From contig CCNA01000018.1 of NCBI GenBank assembly GCA_000824805.1, positions 45,133 to 109,132 of the forward strand: DNA of 64,000 bases. Direction: 5' to 3'. The DNA is from Mesorhizobium sp. SOD10. Lineage in GTDB: Bacteria > Pseudomonadota > Alphaproteobacteria > Rhizobiales > Rhizobiaceae. Shown here piece after piece: positions 1 to 9,204 of the stretch. How positions within the stretch are numbered: the first letter of the stretch is position 1; every line of letters begins with the position of its first letter. The position numbers and the translations under genes are program-made. Under the pieces are notes generated by a model. The model saw only the letters and a program-made list of their open reading frames with translations. It was not told the DNA's origin and ran no database searches.

Positions 1-1117
1 GCCATTCCTCGCGGACCGCCGCATCCGTTTCGGTCTTCGAAGCGGTGGCGGCGAGGTCGCCAAATTCGCGGTCGGAGAGCAGTCGCGACAGGGCCCAGAT
101 TGCCGCACCCCGCACCAGCGGCGAGCCGTCATGGAGCAGGCGACGCACAATGGGCGTCAGCGAAGCGTCGCTCGAATTGCCGGCGGCGATCAGCACATTG
201 CGGATAAAACGGTCGTGGCCGATGCGCTTGATTGGCGAGCCCGAGAAGAATGAGCGAAAGCCTGCCTCGTCGAGCGCCAGCAGTTCCGACAGCGGCGGTT
301 CGCGCAGATCGTCCCGCGCGGCAAGCTTCACCTCGGATGCCGCGCTGGCGAACTTGTTCCACGGGCAGGCGGTCAGGCAGTCGTCGCAGCCATAGATGCG
401 GTTGCCGATCTTTTCGCGGAATTCGTGGGGGATCGGCCCCTTGTTCTCGATGGTGAGGTAGGAGATGCAGCGCCGCGCATCGAGCCGGTAGGGCGCCGGG
501 AAAGCATCGGTCGGGCAGACGTCGAGGCAGGCGCGGCACGAGCCGCAATGGTCGATCTCCGCTTTGTCCGGCTCCAGCTCGGCCGTGGTGAAGATCGTGC
601 CGAGGAACAGCCACGAGCCATGCGCGCGGCTGACCAGATTGGTGTGCTTGCCCTGCCAGCCGAGCCCGGCCGCTTCCGCCAGCGGCTTTTCCATCACCGG
701 CGCGGTGTCGACGAACACCTTCACGTCGCCGCCGGCGCGCGCGACGATCTTGCCGGCGATCTCCTTCAGCCGGCCCTTCATCACGTCGTGATAGTCGCGG
801 TTTTGCGCATAGACCGAGATCGCGCCGCGGTCGGGCTTGGCGAGGACATCGCGCGGATCGCGGTCCGGGCCGTAATTCATGGCGAGCACGATGATCGAGC
901 GCACCTCCGGCCACAGCGTCGAGGGTTCGGCCCGGCGCTCAAGCGTCTTGGCGATCCACTCCATCGAGCCATGGAAACCGTCCGAGACGAATTCGGCGAG
1001 CCTTGCCGGCGCCAACGGGATCGCGTCCGGCCGGGTCACCGCGACCGCCTCGAAGCCGGCGCGGCGCGCCTCCGCGTCGATCAGCGCGCGCAGTTTTTCA
1101 GAAGTCGAGGTCCGCAT
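1..1117 (-). CDS. queG: Epoxyqueuosine reductase QueG (C-terminus cut by window edge)
   Basis: This enzyme performs the last step of queuosine synthesis, reducing epoxyqueuosine in tRNA wobble position 34 with cobalamin and two 4Fe-4S clusters. Reading the minus strand gives 372 codons that run off the left edge, so nearly the whole protein is present. Visible family motifs are [12 protein letters not shown], a [21 protein letters not shown] stretch, the ferredoxin-type [12 protein letters not shown] and a second cluster [11 protein letters not shown], followed by HEAT-like C-terminal sequence. I chose the ATG at 1117, which overlaps the end of the upstream GST gene by 20 bases, so the two are probably co-transcribed. 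The family assignment is secure; cofactor content is from the family. Confidence 0.93.
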   Translation of the reverse strand, partial: MRTSTSEKLRALIDAEARRAGFEAVAVTRPDAIPLAPARLAEFVSDGFHGSMEWIAKTLERRAEPSTLWPEVRSIIVLAMNYGPDRDPRDVLAKPDRGAISVYAQNRDYHDVMKGRLKEIAGKIVARAGGDVKVFVDTAPVMEKPLAEAAGLGWQGKHTNLVSRAHGSWLFLGTIFTTAELEPDKAEIDHCGSCRACLDVCPTDAFPAPYRLDARRCISYLTIENKGPIPHEFREKIGNRIYGCDDCLTACPWNKFASAASEVKLAARDDLREPPLSELLALDEAGFRSFFSGSPIKRIGHDRFIRNVLIAAGNSSDASLTPIVRRLLHDGSPLVRGAAIWALSRLLSDREFGDLAATASKTETDAAVREEW

Positions 1118-1790
1118 AATGCGATACCGGCGAAAGGCCGCGCACCCGGTCGGAGAGCAGCGGCCGGAACGACGGCCGTGATTTCACCCGCGTGTACCAC
1201 TCGCGCGCCGCGCCATGTTCACGCCAGTCGATCTCGCCGAGATAATCGAGCACCGAAAGCGTCGCCGCCGCGGCGAGGTCGGCATAGGTCACCTTGTTGC
1301 CGGCGAGCCAATGGCGCGTGCCGGCGAGCCAGTTGGTGTATTTCATGTGCTGGCGGATGTTGGCGCGGGCGGCGCGGATCGCCGCCGAGTCCGGTGAGCC
1401 GCCGCCGGCGGTTTCCGGCATGACAGGCTTCAGCACGCGCTCGCGCACGAGATGCCGGGTCACCTCGCTTTCGGCCTTCGCCAGATACCAGTCGGTCAGC
1501 CGGCGGATTTCGGCGCGCTGCATCGGGTCCTCGGCGAACAGTCTTTTGTCGCGCTTCAGCACCCCGCGCGTCTCGTCGAGATATTCGGCGATCACCATGG
1601 CGCCGACGATCGGCACGTCGCCTTCGGCCAGCAGGATCGGCAGCGTGCCGGCCGGGTTCAGCGCCAGGAACTCCTTGCGCCGCGTCCACGGCTTCTCCTC
1701 GATCAGCGCCAGCTCCTCGCCATACTCGCCGAAAGCGAGGCGGACGAACCGGCAGGTGGCGAACATGGGATGATGGAAAAGCGTCAGCAT
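1098..1790 (-). CDS. Glutathione S-transferase family protein
   Basis: A 230-residue cytosolic GST-fold protein. The N-terminal thioredoxin-like domain begins [20 protein letters not shown] and carries the cis-proline region [10 protein letters not shown]; the alpha-helical C-terminal domain ends with [18 protein letters not shown], the typical N-capping/hydrophobic staple region of GSTs. The ATG at 1790 is preferred over an upstream start because homologues begin at the first beta strand and the extra 21 codons read into the intergenic hairpin region. Substrate is unknown: GSTs detoxify electrophiles with glutathione, but this subgroup is not one I can name. It lies just upstream of queG and overlaps it by 20 bases. 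Confidence 0.88.
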   Translation of the reverse strand: MLTLFHHPMFATCRFVRLAFGEYGEELALIEEKPWTRRKEFLALNPAGTLPILLAEGDVPIVGAMVIAEYLDETRGVLKRDKRLFAEDPMQRAEIRRLTDWYLAKAESEVTRHLVRERVLKPVMPETAGGGSPDSAAIRAARANIRQHMKYTNWLAGTRHWLAGNKVTYADLAAAATLSVLDYLGEIDWREHGAAREWYTRVKSRPSFRPLLSDRVRGLSPVSHYADLDF

Positions 1791-1813
1791 GGTTCCGCGA
1801 TGATAAGGCGCAC

Positions 1814-1888
1814 TAGTGTGGTGGATTTGAAGTTCCTGTACCCTCAATGGCATCAGCGTCCAGGAACTTCAAATCCAAAACCACACTA
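1814..1888. repeat. Imperfect inverted repeat, hairpin 1
   Basis: The left arm at 1814-1838 starts TAGTGTGG and continues through GGATTTGAAGTTCCTG. The right arm at 1861-1888 is its reverse complement with three extra bases. The loop is 22 bases (1839-1860). It sits in the 320-base gap between the GST and uppP genes, which diverge from each other. It could be a transcribed structure or a mobile palindrome; no coding is visible. Confidence 0.85.
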
Positions 1889-1902
1889 GAACTCGAAGTT
1901 GA

Positions 1903-1974
1903 CAGTGTGGCTCAGAATCCGGAATTCGCTCATTGCGCTGCTCCGAGTGCGGCGAATTCCGGATTGCCACACTG
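1903..1974. repeat. Imperfect inverted repeat, hairpin 2
   Basis: The left arm at 1903-1929 starts CAGTGTGG and runs to AATCCGGAATTCGC; the right arm at 1952-1974 is its reverse complement apart from a four-base bulge in the left arm. The loop is again 22 bases (1930-1951). Arm ends and loop size match hairpin 1 fourteen bases upstream, although the inner arms differ in sequence. Together the two hairpins fill most of the gap before uppP; I see no clear promoter in the remaining 1975-2110. Confidence 0.85.
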
Positions 1975-2110
1975 GCGAATCGGTGTCAGCGCCGGTAAGT
2001 CTTGGCCGCCCGATTCCAGGGACTGTCATGGTGTTGCGACCTATAGGGGCACTTCCGCCCCATGACAAGCAAACCCTTCCCTTAGCCGCCATCCGAAAGC
2101 AGAGGTTGCC

Positions 2111-2917
2111 ATGGAAAGCCAGACCATCGTCGAAGCGCTGCTGCTTGGGCTGCTGGAGGGCCTGACCGAGTTCATTCCGGTGTCCTCGACCGGCCACATC
2201 CTGCTTGCCGGCCATTTCCTCGGCTTCCATTCCACCGGCAAGGCGTTCGAAATCCTGATCCAGCTCGGCGCGATCCTGGCGATCCTCAGCGTCTATTTCA
2301 GCAAGCTATGGCATATGCTGGTCAAGCTGCCCAGCGATCCGCAGACCCGGCGTTTCGTCATCGGCATTCTGATTGCCTTCCTGCCGGCGGCGGTCATCGG
2401 CGCGCTGGCGCATGATTTCATCAAGACCATCCTGTTCGAATCGCCCAGGCTGATCTGCATCATGCTGATCATCGGCGGCGTGGTGCTGCTCGTCGTCGAC
2501 CGCATCAACTTCAAGCCGGTCCATCACGATGTCGAGCGCTTCCCGTTGAGCGTTTATCTCAAGATCGGCCTCTTCCAGTGCCTGTCGCTCATCCCCGGCA
2601 CCTCGCGCTCGGGCTCTACGATCGTCGGCGCGCTGCTGATGGGCGTCGACAAGCGGGCGGCGGCGGAATTCTCCTTCTTCCTCGCCATGCCCACCATGGT
2701 CGGCGCCTTCGCTTTCGATCTCTTCAAGAACCGCAATGTGCTGACCTCGGCCGACCTGCCGATCATCGCGGTGGGCTTCATCGCCGCCTTCGTCGCCGCG
2801 CTGATCGTCGTGCGCTTCCTGCTCGACTACGTCTCGCGCAAAGGCTACGCGCTGTTCGGCTGGTGGCGGCTTTTGGTGGGGACCGTTGGACTGTTGGCGC
2901 TGATGGTTTGGGGGTGA
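2111..2917 (+). CDS. uppP: Undecaprenyl-diphosphatase
   Basis: UppP (BacA) is an inner-membrane phosphatase that converts undecaprenyl diphosphate to the monophosphate, recycling the lipid carrier for peptidoglycan and other envelope polymers; overexpression gives bacitracin resistance in other bacteria. The 268-residue length is typical. Both signature motifs are present: [14 protein letters not shown] at residues 16-29 and PGTSRSG at 162-168, among about eight hydrophobic segments. The ATG at 2111 follows an AGAGG ribosome site. The gene stands alone, with a composite repeat directly after its stop codon that could end transcription. Confidence 0.97.
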   Translation: MESQTIVEALLLGLLEGLTEFIPVSSTGHILLAGHFLGFHSTGKAFEILIQLGAILAILSVYFSKLWHMLVKLPSDPQTRRFVIGILIAFLPAAVIGALAHDFIKTILFESPRLICIMLIIGGVVLLVVDRINFKPVHHDVERFPLSVYLKIGLFQCLSLIPGTSRSGSTIVGALLMGVDKRAAAEFSFFLAMPTMVGAFAFDLFKNRNVLTSADLPIIAVGFIAAFVAALIVVRFLLDYVSRKGYALFGWWRLLVGTVGLLALMVWG

Positions 2918-2921
2918 GCCT

Positions 2922-3054
2922 ACCCTCCCCCTTAGGGGGAGGGTCGATCCGCGAAGCGGATCGGGGTGTGGTCGGCGCCGTACTCCCGCCCCGGTTCGCC
3001 AGCGACGCTTCGTCGCTTGCTCACCAACCCTCCCCACAAGGGGGAGCGTAAGGG
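2922..3054. repeat. Composite palindromic repeat (CTCCCC/GGGGAG family), copy 1
   Basis: The gap between uppP and yraN is filled by hairpin-forming sequence. CCCTCCCCCT at 2923-2932 pairs with AGGGGGAGGG at 2934-2943, GATCCGC at 2945-2951 pairs with GCGGATC at 2955-2961, and the same plan returns in inverted order at the far end (CACCAACCCTCCCC...GGGGGAG near 3022-3045). The two genes converge here, so the element could serve as a two-way terminator. Related elements lie at about 16640 and 24519. Confidence 0.8.
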
Positions 3055-3058
3055 CCCC

Positions 3059-3436
3059 TCAATTCCTCCCATAAAACGCGTTCTCGACATGCACCGGCCA
3101 GCGCCAGGGCAGCACCGCCACCATGTCGAAACGCATCGAAAGCCGGCCATAATCCGGCTGCCGCGACAGCCACAGATCCGCGGCGCCCTCGATGCGGCGC
3201 TCCGATTCGCGGCCGATCGCTTCCATCGCCTCGATCAGCGTGCGCCGCGCCTTGACTTCGACGAACAGCACCAGGTCGCCGCGCCTGGCGATCAGGTCGA
3301 TCTCGCCGAGCCTGGTGCGGTGGCGGCGGGCAAGGATGCGGTAGCCTTTGAGCATCAGCGCCAACGCCGCCAGCCATTCGCCGCGATGGCCGCGCCGGTA
3401 GGCCTTGCGCCGATGGACGACCGTGCGTTCAGCCAT
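3059..3436 (-). CDS. YraN family (UPF0102) endonuclease-fold protein
   Basis: A 125-residue protein of the UPF0102/YraN family, which has a restriction-endonuclease-like fold; its cellular job is not established. The core motif [20 protein letters not shown] contains the D and E-x-K residues expected of the PD-(D/E)XK active site. I chose the ATG at 3436 ([11 protein letters not shown]), because the longer reading frame translates straight through a 49-base repeat element, which is not credible protein. It follows rsmI on the same strand, a very common gene order in Proteobacteria that suggests a shared transcript. Confidence 0.93.
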   Translation of the reverse strand: MAERTVVHRRKAYRRGHRGEWLAALALMLKGYRILARRHRTRLGEIDLIARRGDLVLFVEVKARRTLIEAMEAIGRESERRIEGAADLWLSRQPDYGRLSMRFDMVAVLPWRWPVHVENAFYGRN

Positions 3437-3455
3437 CGCCGGCGTCTCTTTGCTT

Positions 3456-3504
3456 GACCATGATCTTTCCCAAAAACCGGTGTCCACTTTTCGGGATCAT
3501 GGTC
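3456..3504. repeat. 49-bp dispersed palindrome (GATCATG...CCGGTTTT family), copy 1
   Basis: The ends GACCATGATC (3456-3465) and GATCATGGTC (3495-3504) are exact reverse complements and enclose ACCGG and CACTTTTCGGG segments. The same layout is found at 15498-15546 and 56543-56592. This copy overlaps the stop codon of rsmI, so the last codons of rsmI lie inside the repeat. Elements of this type are frequent between genes in rhizobia. Confidence 0.85.
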
Positions 3505-4420
3505 TGTCCCTGAGCTCGATCAGCCGTCGGTAGAGCGCCTGTTTCTGCCCGCCGGTCATCTTCGCCGCTTCCGCCGCAGCCTTGGAGGCCGGCATTTCGG
3601 CGGCGAGCGACAATAGCAGCTGGTCGATGTCGCCCGGCTGATCTTCCGCCGCTTCGGGCGGGCCGACGCAGATGACGATCTCGCCTTTCGGGGTGTCGGC
3701 GGCAGCATAATGGTCGGCGAGCTCCGCCAGCGTTCCAGTTCGCATCTCTTCGAAGGCCTTGGTCAGCTCGCGGCCGATCGCGGCTTTCCGCGCGCCACCC
3801 AGCACTTCCACCATGGCGCTGAGCGTCTCGGCCAGCCGGCGCGGCGATTCGAAGAAGATCAACGTCGCTGGCACCTGCTTGAAGGTCTCAAGCTTGGTCA
3901 GCCGCTGCCCGGTCTTCACGGGCAGGAACCCTGCGAACAGGAAAGCGTCCGAGGGCAGGCCGGACGCCGTCAGCGCCGCGAGCGCGGCCGAAGCCCCTGG
4001 GATAGGCACGACGCGGATGTCGCGCTCCAGCGCCTCGCCGACCAGCCGGTAACCGGGATCGGAGACCAAAGGCGTGCCGGCATCCGAGATCAGCGCCACG
4101 CTTTGTCCGGCTGCCAGCGCCTCGATCAGCTTCGGCCCGGCCTCGCTCGCATTGTGCTCGTGATAGGCAGTGGTGCGGCGGCGGATGCCATAGCGTTCGA
4201 GCAGCACGCGCGAGACGCGCGTGTCCTCGCAGGCGACGATGTCGGCGCCGGCCAGCGTCTCCAGCGCGCGCAGCGTGATATCGGCCAGATTGCCGATCGG
4301 CGTCGCCACCAGATAGAGCGCCGGCTGGAGCGCCCGCGCCGCGATCTCGCTCTGCCCGATCAGATAGCTGCGTTTGTCGCCGGTCACCGGATGCCCCTCA
4401 TAGCCAACCCTGTTTCGCAT
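3497..4420 (-). CDS. rsmI: 16S rRNA 2'-O-methyltransferase RsmI (C1402)
   Basis: RsmI methylates the ribose of C1402 in the ribosomal decoding centre with S-adenosylmethionine. The 307-residue protein has the tetrapyrrole-methylase fold signatures LYLVATPIGNLADITLRA near residue 36 and ISDAGTPLVSDPG at 111-123, followed by VPIPGASAALAAL. The start at 4420 gives an N-terminal extension of about 35 residues before the conserved core, which is longer than usual; a later start is possible. Its stop codon lies inside a repeat element. yraN follows on the same strand after a 60-base gap. Confidence 0.95.
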   Translation of the reverse strand: MRNRVGYEGHPVTGDKRSYLIGQSEIAARALQPALYLVATPIGNLADITLRALETLAGADIVACEDTRVSRVLLERYGIRRRTTAYHEHNASEAGPKLIEALAAGQSVALISDAGTPLVSDPGYRLVGEALERDIRVVPIPGASAALAALTASGLPSDAFLFAGFLPVKTGQRLTKLETFKQVPATLIFFESPRRLAETLSAMVEVLGGARKAAIGRELTKAFEEMRTGTLAELADHYAAADTPKGEIVICVGPPEAAEDQPGDIDQLLLSLAAEMPASKAAAEAAKMTGGQKQALYRRLIELRDRP

Positions 4421-4613
4421 GGCTGACGCTTCGTTGCAAAACGTGAGGTCGAGTCAAGGAAATCGCCATGCCTTCGCCACAGTGCGGAACGAAACCCGCA
4501 ACGGCGAATTTAACCCCTGATTCCCCGGGAGGAGGCAGGACCGAACGATGCCCAATCGCTTCGACATTTTCATAAGCCGGCTTGAAAGCAAGACCGCCCG
4601 CGAGGGCATCCAT

Positions 4614-4757
4614 TCACACACCATCGCCGCCCAACCCGGCGCACGCCGCGACAAGGCCGATGCGAAGCCTGTCCGCCACGACGAGGCGCATGGCGAGAAG
4701 CAGCGCGGCAAGCACCGTCAGAAGCACGACGCCTGAATAATTCGCGACCTTCGCCAT
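4614..4757 (-). CDS. Possible 47-residue membrane peptide (uncertain)
   Basis: Between rsmI and hemW there is about 510 bases without an obvious gene. On the minus strand an ATG at 4757 opens 47 codons beginning MAKVANYSGVVLLTVLAALL, a single hydrophobic segment with a basic stop-transfer region after it. No convincing ribosome site is visible and no family is recognised. A competing plus-strand frame at 4548-4736 encodes a very polar 62-residue peptide with a GGAGG upstream at poor spacing. Either, both or neither could be real; the remainder of the gap (4421-4547) shows nothing I can name. Confidence 0.25.
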   Translation of the reverse strand: MAKVANYSGVVLLTVLAALLLAMRLVVADRLRIGLVAACAGLGGDGV

Positions 4758-4765
4758 CTCGCGCC

Positions 4766-4925
4766 TCGTCATTCCAGGGCGCAGCAAGGAGCGAAGCGAC
4801 GCGCGCAGACCCTGGAATCCATGCCGTTACATCGAAGCGCCACCATCGGCGCAGATACTGCTCCGCTGCGCCCTTCGCGTAGATCACGGCATAGATTCTC
4901 GGGTCGAGCCCGAGAATGACGAAGG
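4766..4925. repeat. Composite repeat with CGTCATTCCAGGGC palindrome
   Basis: TCATTCCAGGGC at about 4769-4780 is mirrored by CCCTGGAAT at 4810-4818 around a core GCAGCAAGGAGCGAAGCGAC. Inverted, the same core and arms occur at 10968-11023. The copy here continues into a second hairpin, ATTCTCGGG (4895-4903) with CCCGAGAAT (4909-4917), just before the hemW stop codon. It is non-coding as far as I can see and may terminate hemW transcription. Confidence 0.75.
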
Positions 4926-4932
4926 CACGAGC

Positions 4933-6105
4933 TCACCTTGCCAGATCGGCGACGACGGCATCCAGGACGATCATGCCGGCGGTCGTGGCGCGCAGCCTTG
5001 CGTTGCCGACCGGCGCCACCAGCCCTTCCTCCTGCAGCACCGAAAGCCGTGCGCTCGAAAGGCCGCGCCCCGAGAGCGCCTCGTAGCGCTGCAGGTCGAT
5101 GCCTTCGGCGAGCCGCAAGCCCATCAGCAGGAATTCGTCGGCCTCTTCCGCCCGCGTCAGGATCTCGCCGCCGGTGACGCCATGGCCCTTGGCTTCGACC
5201 AGATTGGCCCAGGTCTCTGGCATCCTCTCCGCGATGGTCACTGTGCGGCGGCCGTTCTCGACGAAACGGCCATGCGCGCCGGGGCCGACGCCGACATATT
5301 CGCCATAGCGCCAATAGGTGAGGTTATGCCGGCTCTCGGCGCCCGGCCGCGCGTGGTTGGAAATCTCATAGGCCGGCAGGCCATGCCCCGCCGTCACCTC
5401 CTGCGTCAGCGCGTAGAGATCGGCCGCATCGTCGTTGTCGGGCAGCGTGAATTTCCGCGCCGCGTATAGCGCGTGGAAGGGCGTGCCCTCCTCGATGGTG
5501 AGCTGGTAAAGCGACAGGTGGTCGACGGCATAGCCGATCGCCTGCGCCAGCTCCGCTTCCCACGCCTCCGCCGTCTGGCCGGGCCGCGCATAGATCAGGT
5601 CGAAGGAGAGGCGGGGAAATATGTCCCGTGCAAGGCCGATGGCGTGCAGCGCCTCCTGGACATTGTGCAGCCGGCCGAGGAAGCGCAGGTCCTTGTCGTT
5701 CAGCGCCTGCACGCCAAGCGAGACGCGGTTGACCCCGGCGGCGCGATAGCCGCGGAAACGCTCGGCCTCGACCGAGGACGGGTTCGCCTCCAGCGTCACC
5801 TCGATGCCGGCCGGCACCGTCCAGTTCTTCGCCACCGCCTCCAGCACCGCGCCCACCGTTTCCGGCTTCATCAGCGATGGCGTGCCACCGCCGAGGAAGA
5901 TGCTGGTCACCTCGCGCGGCCCGGTGCGGCCCCGCATGGTCTTGAGTTCCGTCTCGAAGGCGCGGGCAAAACGCTCCTGGTCGACCGGCTGGTGGCGAAC
6001 ATGGCTGTTGAAGTCGCAATAAGGGCACTTGGCCGCGCAGAACGGCCAGTGGATATAGACGCCGAAGCCGGGGCTGCGGTCGAGCGGTATCGTCACCGCG
6101 CTCAT
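4933..6105 (-). CDS. hemW: Heme chaperone HemW
   Basis: HemW is a radical-SAM-type protein that binds heme and hands it to membrane partners; it is often mis-named oxygen-independent coproporphyrinogen oxidase. The 390-residue product has CAAKCPYC (C23, C27, C30; CxxxCxxC) for the 4Fe-4S cluster, GGGTPSL, and the HemW-specific HNLTYW motif after SR. It lacks the extra N-terminal cysteine expected of true HemN. I chose the ATG at 6105 because it gives the family N-terminus ([10 protein letters not shown]) and forms an ATGA overlap with rdgB. It is therefore translationally coupled to rdgB in a minus-strand operon that begins at rph. Confidence 0.96.
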   Translation of the reverse strand: MSAVTIPLDRSPGFGVYIHWPFCAAKCPYCDFNSHVRHQPVDQERFARAFETELKTMRGRTGPREVTSIFLGGGTPSLMKPETVGAVLEAVAKNWTVPAGIEVTLEANPSSVEAERFRGYRAAGVNRVSLGVQALNDKDLRFLGRLHNVQEALHAIGLARDIFPRLSFDLIYARPGQTAEAWEAELAQAIGYAVDHLSLYQLTIEEGTPFHALYAARKFTLPDNDDAADLYALTQEVTAGHGLPAYEISNHARPGAESRHNLTYWRYGEYVGVGPGAHGRFVENGRRTVTIAERMPETWANLVEAKGHGVTGGEILTRAEEADEFLLMGLRLAEGIDLQRYEALSGRGLSSARLSVLQEEGLVAPVGNARLRATTAGMIVLDAVVADLAR

Positions 6106-6773
6106 GCCGATCCTAATCTGGCCAAATCCAGGCGCGCCTGCGCGAATTTCTGGAAGGCGCGAGCGCGGTGCGACAGCGCCGTCGCTTGCCCGGGCTTCCA
6201 GCCATGCTTTTCTTCCGCGCTCATCTCGCCGAAGGTCTTGTCGAAACCGTTGGGCAGGAACACCGGATCGTAGCCGAAGCCGAGCGTGCCGCGCGGCGGC
6301 CACACCAGCCTGCCTTCGGCCTCGCCGCGATAATATTCCGCCTCGCCATCCGGGAAGGCGAGGCAAATGACGGCGACGAAGCGTCCGCTGCGCTGCGAAG
6401 GTTCGGTCGCGCGGGCTTCCTGCAGCGCGTTTTCCGTCTTCTGCATCGCCATGCCGAAATCCCGGCTGCCATCGGGCTTCTCGGCCCAGTTGGCGGTGTA
6501 GACGCCGGGCGCGCCGCCGAGCGCGTCGACGCAAAGGCCCGAATCGTCGGAAAGCGCCGGCAGGCCGGTCGCCTTGGCCGCCGCATAGGCCTTGATATAG
6601 GCATTCTCCTCGAAGGTGGTGCCGGTCTCGTCCGGCTCGGGGAGGCCATATTCCTTGGCCGATTTCGCCTCGAAGCCGAACGGCGCCATCAGGTCGGCGA
6701 ATTCGCGCAGCTTGCCCTCATTATGGCTGGCGACAACGATCTTCTTCTCCCCAAGGGAATGAAAGGAATGCAT
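6102..6773 (-). CDS. rdgB: dITP/XTP pyrophosphatase RdgB (Ham1 family)
   Basis: This house-cleaning enzyme hydrolyses non-canonical purine triphosphates such as dITP and XTP to monophosphates, keeping deaminated bases out of DNA. The 223-residue sequence shows the N-terminal [13 protein letters not shown] nucleotide-binding motif, [15 protein letters not shown] with the catalytic acid residues, and [10 protein letters not shown]. The start at 6773 shares one base with the stop codon of the upstream VOC gene (TGATG), and its own stop overlaps the hemW start. The tight packing indicates one operon with rph, the VOC gene and hemW. Confidence 0.97.
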   Translation of the reverse strand: MHSFHSLGEKKIVVASHNEGKLREFADLMAPFGFEAKSAKEYGLPEPDETGTTFEENAYIKAYAAAKATGLPALSDDSGLCVDALGGAPGVYTANWAEKPDGSRDFGMAMQKTENALQEARATEPSQRSGRFVAVICLAFPDGEAEYYRGEAEGRLVWPPRGTLGFGYDPVFLPNGFDKTFGEMSAEEKHGWKPGQATALSHRARAFQKFAQARLDLARLGSA

Positions 6774-7183
6774 CAGAAACCCCAGATCCTTGGCTCGGCG
6801 AACTCAATCGAATTGCCTGACGGATCGCGGATATAGATAGAGTGCCCGCCCTGCGGCCATTCGAAATCGCTTTCGATGGCGATGTTGTTGGCGGCGAGAT
6901 GCTTGCGCCACGCAGCGATCTCATCGGCGCTCGCCGCAAAGCAGAGATGCCCCTCCCCGGCCGTGCCGTGCGGTGGCACCTTCAGCCTCGCGTCAGGCGC
7001 CGGCGGGATTCTCGTCGCCTCGGCGTTGAAGAGAAGCAGCACGCCGTCGCCGCAGCGGAAAAAGACGTGGCGTCCTTCGACCTTGCCCAGCGCCTCGAGG
7101 CCGATAATGTCGCGGTAGAAGGTTTCCGCGGCGTGTAGGTCCGTGACGTAGAGGGCTGATTCAAGGATCGCGGAGGGTTTCAT
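6773..7183 (-). CDS. VOC family (glyoxalase/bleomycin-resistance fold) protein
   Basis: A 136-residue single-domain VOC protein with two beta-alpha-beta-beta-beta modules. The first opens [20 protein letters not shown] and the second closes with [17 protein letters not shown], the usual metal-site end of the fold. Members include glyoxalases, dioxygenases and resistance proteins, so the substrate cannot be stated. It sits between rph (six-base gap) and rdgB (one-base overlap); the operon setting suggests constitutive expression but not a function. Confidence 0.9.
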   Translation of the reverse strand: MKPSAILESALYVTDLHAAETFYRDIIGLEALGKVEGRHVFFRCGDGVLLLFNAEATRIPPAPDARLKVPPHGTAGEGHLCFAASADEIAAWRKHLAANNIAIESDFEWPQGGHSIYIRDPSGNSIEFAEPRIWGF

Positions 7184-7189
7184 GGAAAC

Positions 7190-7906
7190 CTACGCCACCG
7201 CCATCTGCTGCAGGCTCACCAGCCGCGAAATGCCCTTCTTGGCCAAGCTCATCAGCGCCGCGAACTGCTCCTCGGAGAAGGGCTCGCCCTCGGCCGTGCC
7301 CTGGATCTCGACGATGCCGCCCTTGCCGGTCATGACGAAATTGGCGTCGGTGCCGGCCGAGGAATCCTCCAGATAATCGAGGTCGATGACCGGCTGGCCG
7401 TCATGGATGCCGCAGGAGATCGCCGCGACATGGTCTTTCAGCACCTTGGAAACGCTCACCATCTGGCGCGCTTCCATCCAGCGCAGGCAATCGTAAAGCG
7501 CAACCCAGCCGCCGGTGATGGAGGCCGTGCGGGTACCGCCGTCGGCCTGGATGACATCACAGTCGACGGTGATCTGCTGTTCGCCCAGCGCCTGCAGATC
7601 GACCACGGCGCGCAAGCTCCGGCCGATCAGCCGCTGGATCTCCAGCGTGCGGCCGCCCTGCTTGCCGGCGGAGGCCTCGCGCCGCATGCGTTCGCCGGTC
7701 GAGCGCGGCAGCATTCCGTATTCGGCCGTCACCCAGCCCTTGCCGGAATTGCGCATCCAGGCCGGCACTTTTTCCTCAAGGCTCGCCGTGCACAGCACAT
7801 GCGTGTCGCCGAACTTCACCAGGCACGAGCCTTCGGCATGCTTGGACACGCCGCGCTCGAAGGAGATGGCGCGCATTTCATCGGCTTGGCGTTTGGACGG
7901 GCGCAT
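7190..7906 (-). CDS. rph: Ribonuclease PH
   Basis: RNase PH is a phosphorolytic 3'-5' exoribonuclease that trims tRNA precursors. The 238-residue product beginning [19 protein letters not shown] has the family core [37 protein letters not shown], broken here only for reference to its conserved acidic and GGTRTASI segments, and normal length. I chose the ATG at 7906 since upstream codons are unlike the family and lie in the shared promoter region with hrcA, which is transcribed in the opposite direction. The rph-hrcA divergence is a common alphaproteobacterial arrangement. This is the first gene of the minus-strand rph-VOC-rdgB-hemW operon. Confidence 0.97.
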   Translation of the reverse strand: MRPSKRQADEMRAISFERGVSKHAEGSCLVKFGDTHVLCTASLEEKVPAWMRNSGKGWVTAEYGMLPRSTGERMRREASAGKQGGRTLEIQRLIGRSLRAVVDLQALGEQQITVDCDVIQADGGTRTASITGGWVALYDCLRWMEARQMVSVSKVLKDHVAAISCGIHDGQPVIDLDYLEDSSAGTDANFVMTGKGGIVEIQGTAEGEPFSEEQFAALMSLAKKGISRLVSLQQMAVA

Positions 7907-8082
7907 CGAGGCTCTTTCTGTTCTTTCCCGGATTCGTCGGCGGCTTGTAGACGCATGCGCGGCATGGCGCAAAGGAAAACGGCCGGGAACCGCGAACGCG
8001 ACACCGTGACCGCGAGCGCGGCACCGGGTTGCGCCGCCGTGGCTTAAGTCTATATCTTTTCGACAGGAGGTTTCTCGCCGGA

Positions 8083-9180
8083 ATGAACAAACCAGTCGAT
8101 CCGACGTCCCAGAATCCCGGGCTTCAGTCGCCCGTCCTTCAATCACTCGACATGCGCTCGCGCGATATTTTCCGGCGGATCGTCGATTCCTATCTGCGCG
8201 ACGGCGAGCCGGTCGGCTCTCGCAGCCTGTCGCGCATCCTGCCCTCGTCGCTGTCGCCGGCCACCATCCGCAACGTGATGAGCGACCTCGAGCATCTGGG
8301 GCTGATCTACGCGCCGCACGTCTCGGCCGGGCGGCTGCCGACGCAGACCGGCCTGCGTTTCTTCGTCGATGCCTTCATGGAGCTCGGCGACCTGACCGAC
8401 GAGGAGCGTCGCGTCATCGAGGCGCAGGTACGCGCCTCGGGGTCGGGCGCCACGCTGGAGCATATGCTGACCGAGGCCAGCCAGATGCTGTCCGGCATGT
8501 CGCGCGGCGCCGGCCTGGTGCTCGCCGCCAAGAACGAAGTGGCGCTGAAGCACATCGAATTCATCCAGCTGGAGCCCACCAAGGCGCTCGCCGTGCTGGT
8601 GTCGCAGAGCGGCGATGTCGAGAACCGCGTCGTCGACCTGCCGGCCGGCATTACCGTCTCGCAGCTGCATGAGGCTTCCAATTTCCTCAACGCCCATATC
8701 AGGGGCCGCACGCTTGCCGAGGCGCGGACCGAGATTGCCCGCATCAAGGAAGAGACCAGGGCGGCCCTCGACACGCTGTCGCAGGATCTGGTCGAAAAGG
8801 GCCTTGCGGTCTGGGCCGGCGCCGAAAGCGGCCTGCCGGCGCGTCTCATCGTGCGCGGCCGCGCCAACCTGCTCGAAAACGTCACCGCCCAGGCGGATCT
8901 CGAATTGCTGCGTCATTTGTTCGAGGATCTCGAAACGCAGGACGGGCTGCTGCAACTGCTCGACCTCGCCGAGGAAGGGCCGGGCGTGCGCATCTTCATC
9001 GGCTCGGAGAACAAGCTGTTTTCGCTGTCCGGCTCGTCGCTGGTCGTCGCCCCCTATCGCGACAAGGACGCCCGCGTCGTCGGCGCGCTTGGCGTTATCG
9101 GCCCGACGCGCCTGAATTACGCCCGCATCGTGCCGATGGTCGACTATACGGCGCAGCTGATTTCGCGCATGCTCAGATAG
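8083..9180 (+). CDS. hrcA: Heat-inducible transcription repressor HrcA
   Basis: HrcA binds the CIRCE operator (TTAGCACTC-N9-GAGTGCTAA) and represses groESL and sometimes dnaK operons. The 365-residue product has an N-terminal winged helix ([20 protein letters not shown], then [18 protein letters not shown]), followed by the GAF-like HrcA domain. An AGGAGG lies 12 bases before the ATG at 8083. In many alphaproteobacteria grpE follows hrcA; here a 65-residue gene follows instead. I found no CIRCE element anywhere in the window, including before dnaK, so its targets must be elsewhere. Confidence 0.97.
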   Translation: MNKPVDPTSQNPGLQSPVLQSLDMRSRDIFRRIVDSYLRDGEPVGSRSLSRILPSSLSPATIRNVMSDLEHLGLIYAPHVSAGRLPTQTGLRFFVDAFMELGDLTDEERRVIEAQVRASGSGATLEHMLTEASQMLSGMSRGAGLVLAAKNEVALKHIEFIQLEPTKALAVLVSQSGDVENRVVDLPAGITVSQLHEASNFLNAHIRGRTLAEARTEIARIKEETRAALDTLSQDLVEKGLAVWAGAESGLPARLIVRGRANLLENVTAQADLELLRHLFEDLETQDGLLQLLDLAEEGPGVRIFIGSENKLFSLSGSSLVVAPYRDKDARVVGALGVIGPTRLNYARIVPMVDYTAQLISRMLR

Positions 9181-9204
9181 CATTCCGGAAGGAGGGCAAG
9201 AAAG

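Noticed and set aside
3437..3487. Longer N-terminus for the YraN-family protein
   Set aside because: The extra codons are translation of the 49-bp repeat, and the family begins at the internal ATG at 3436.
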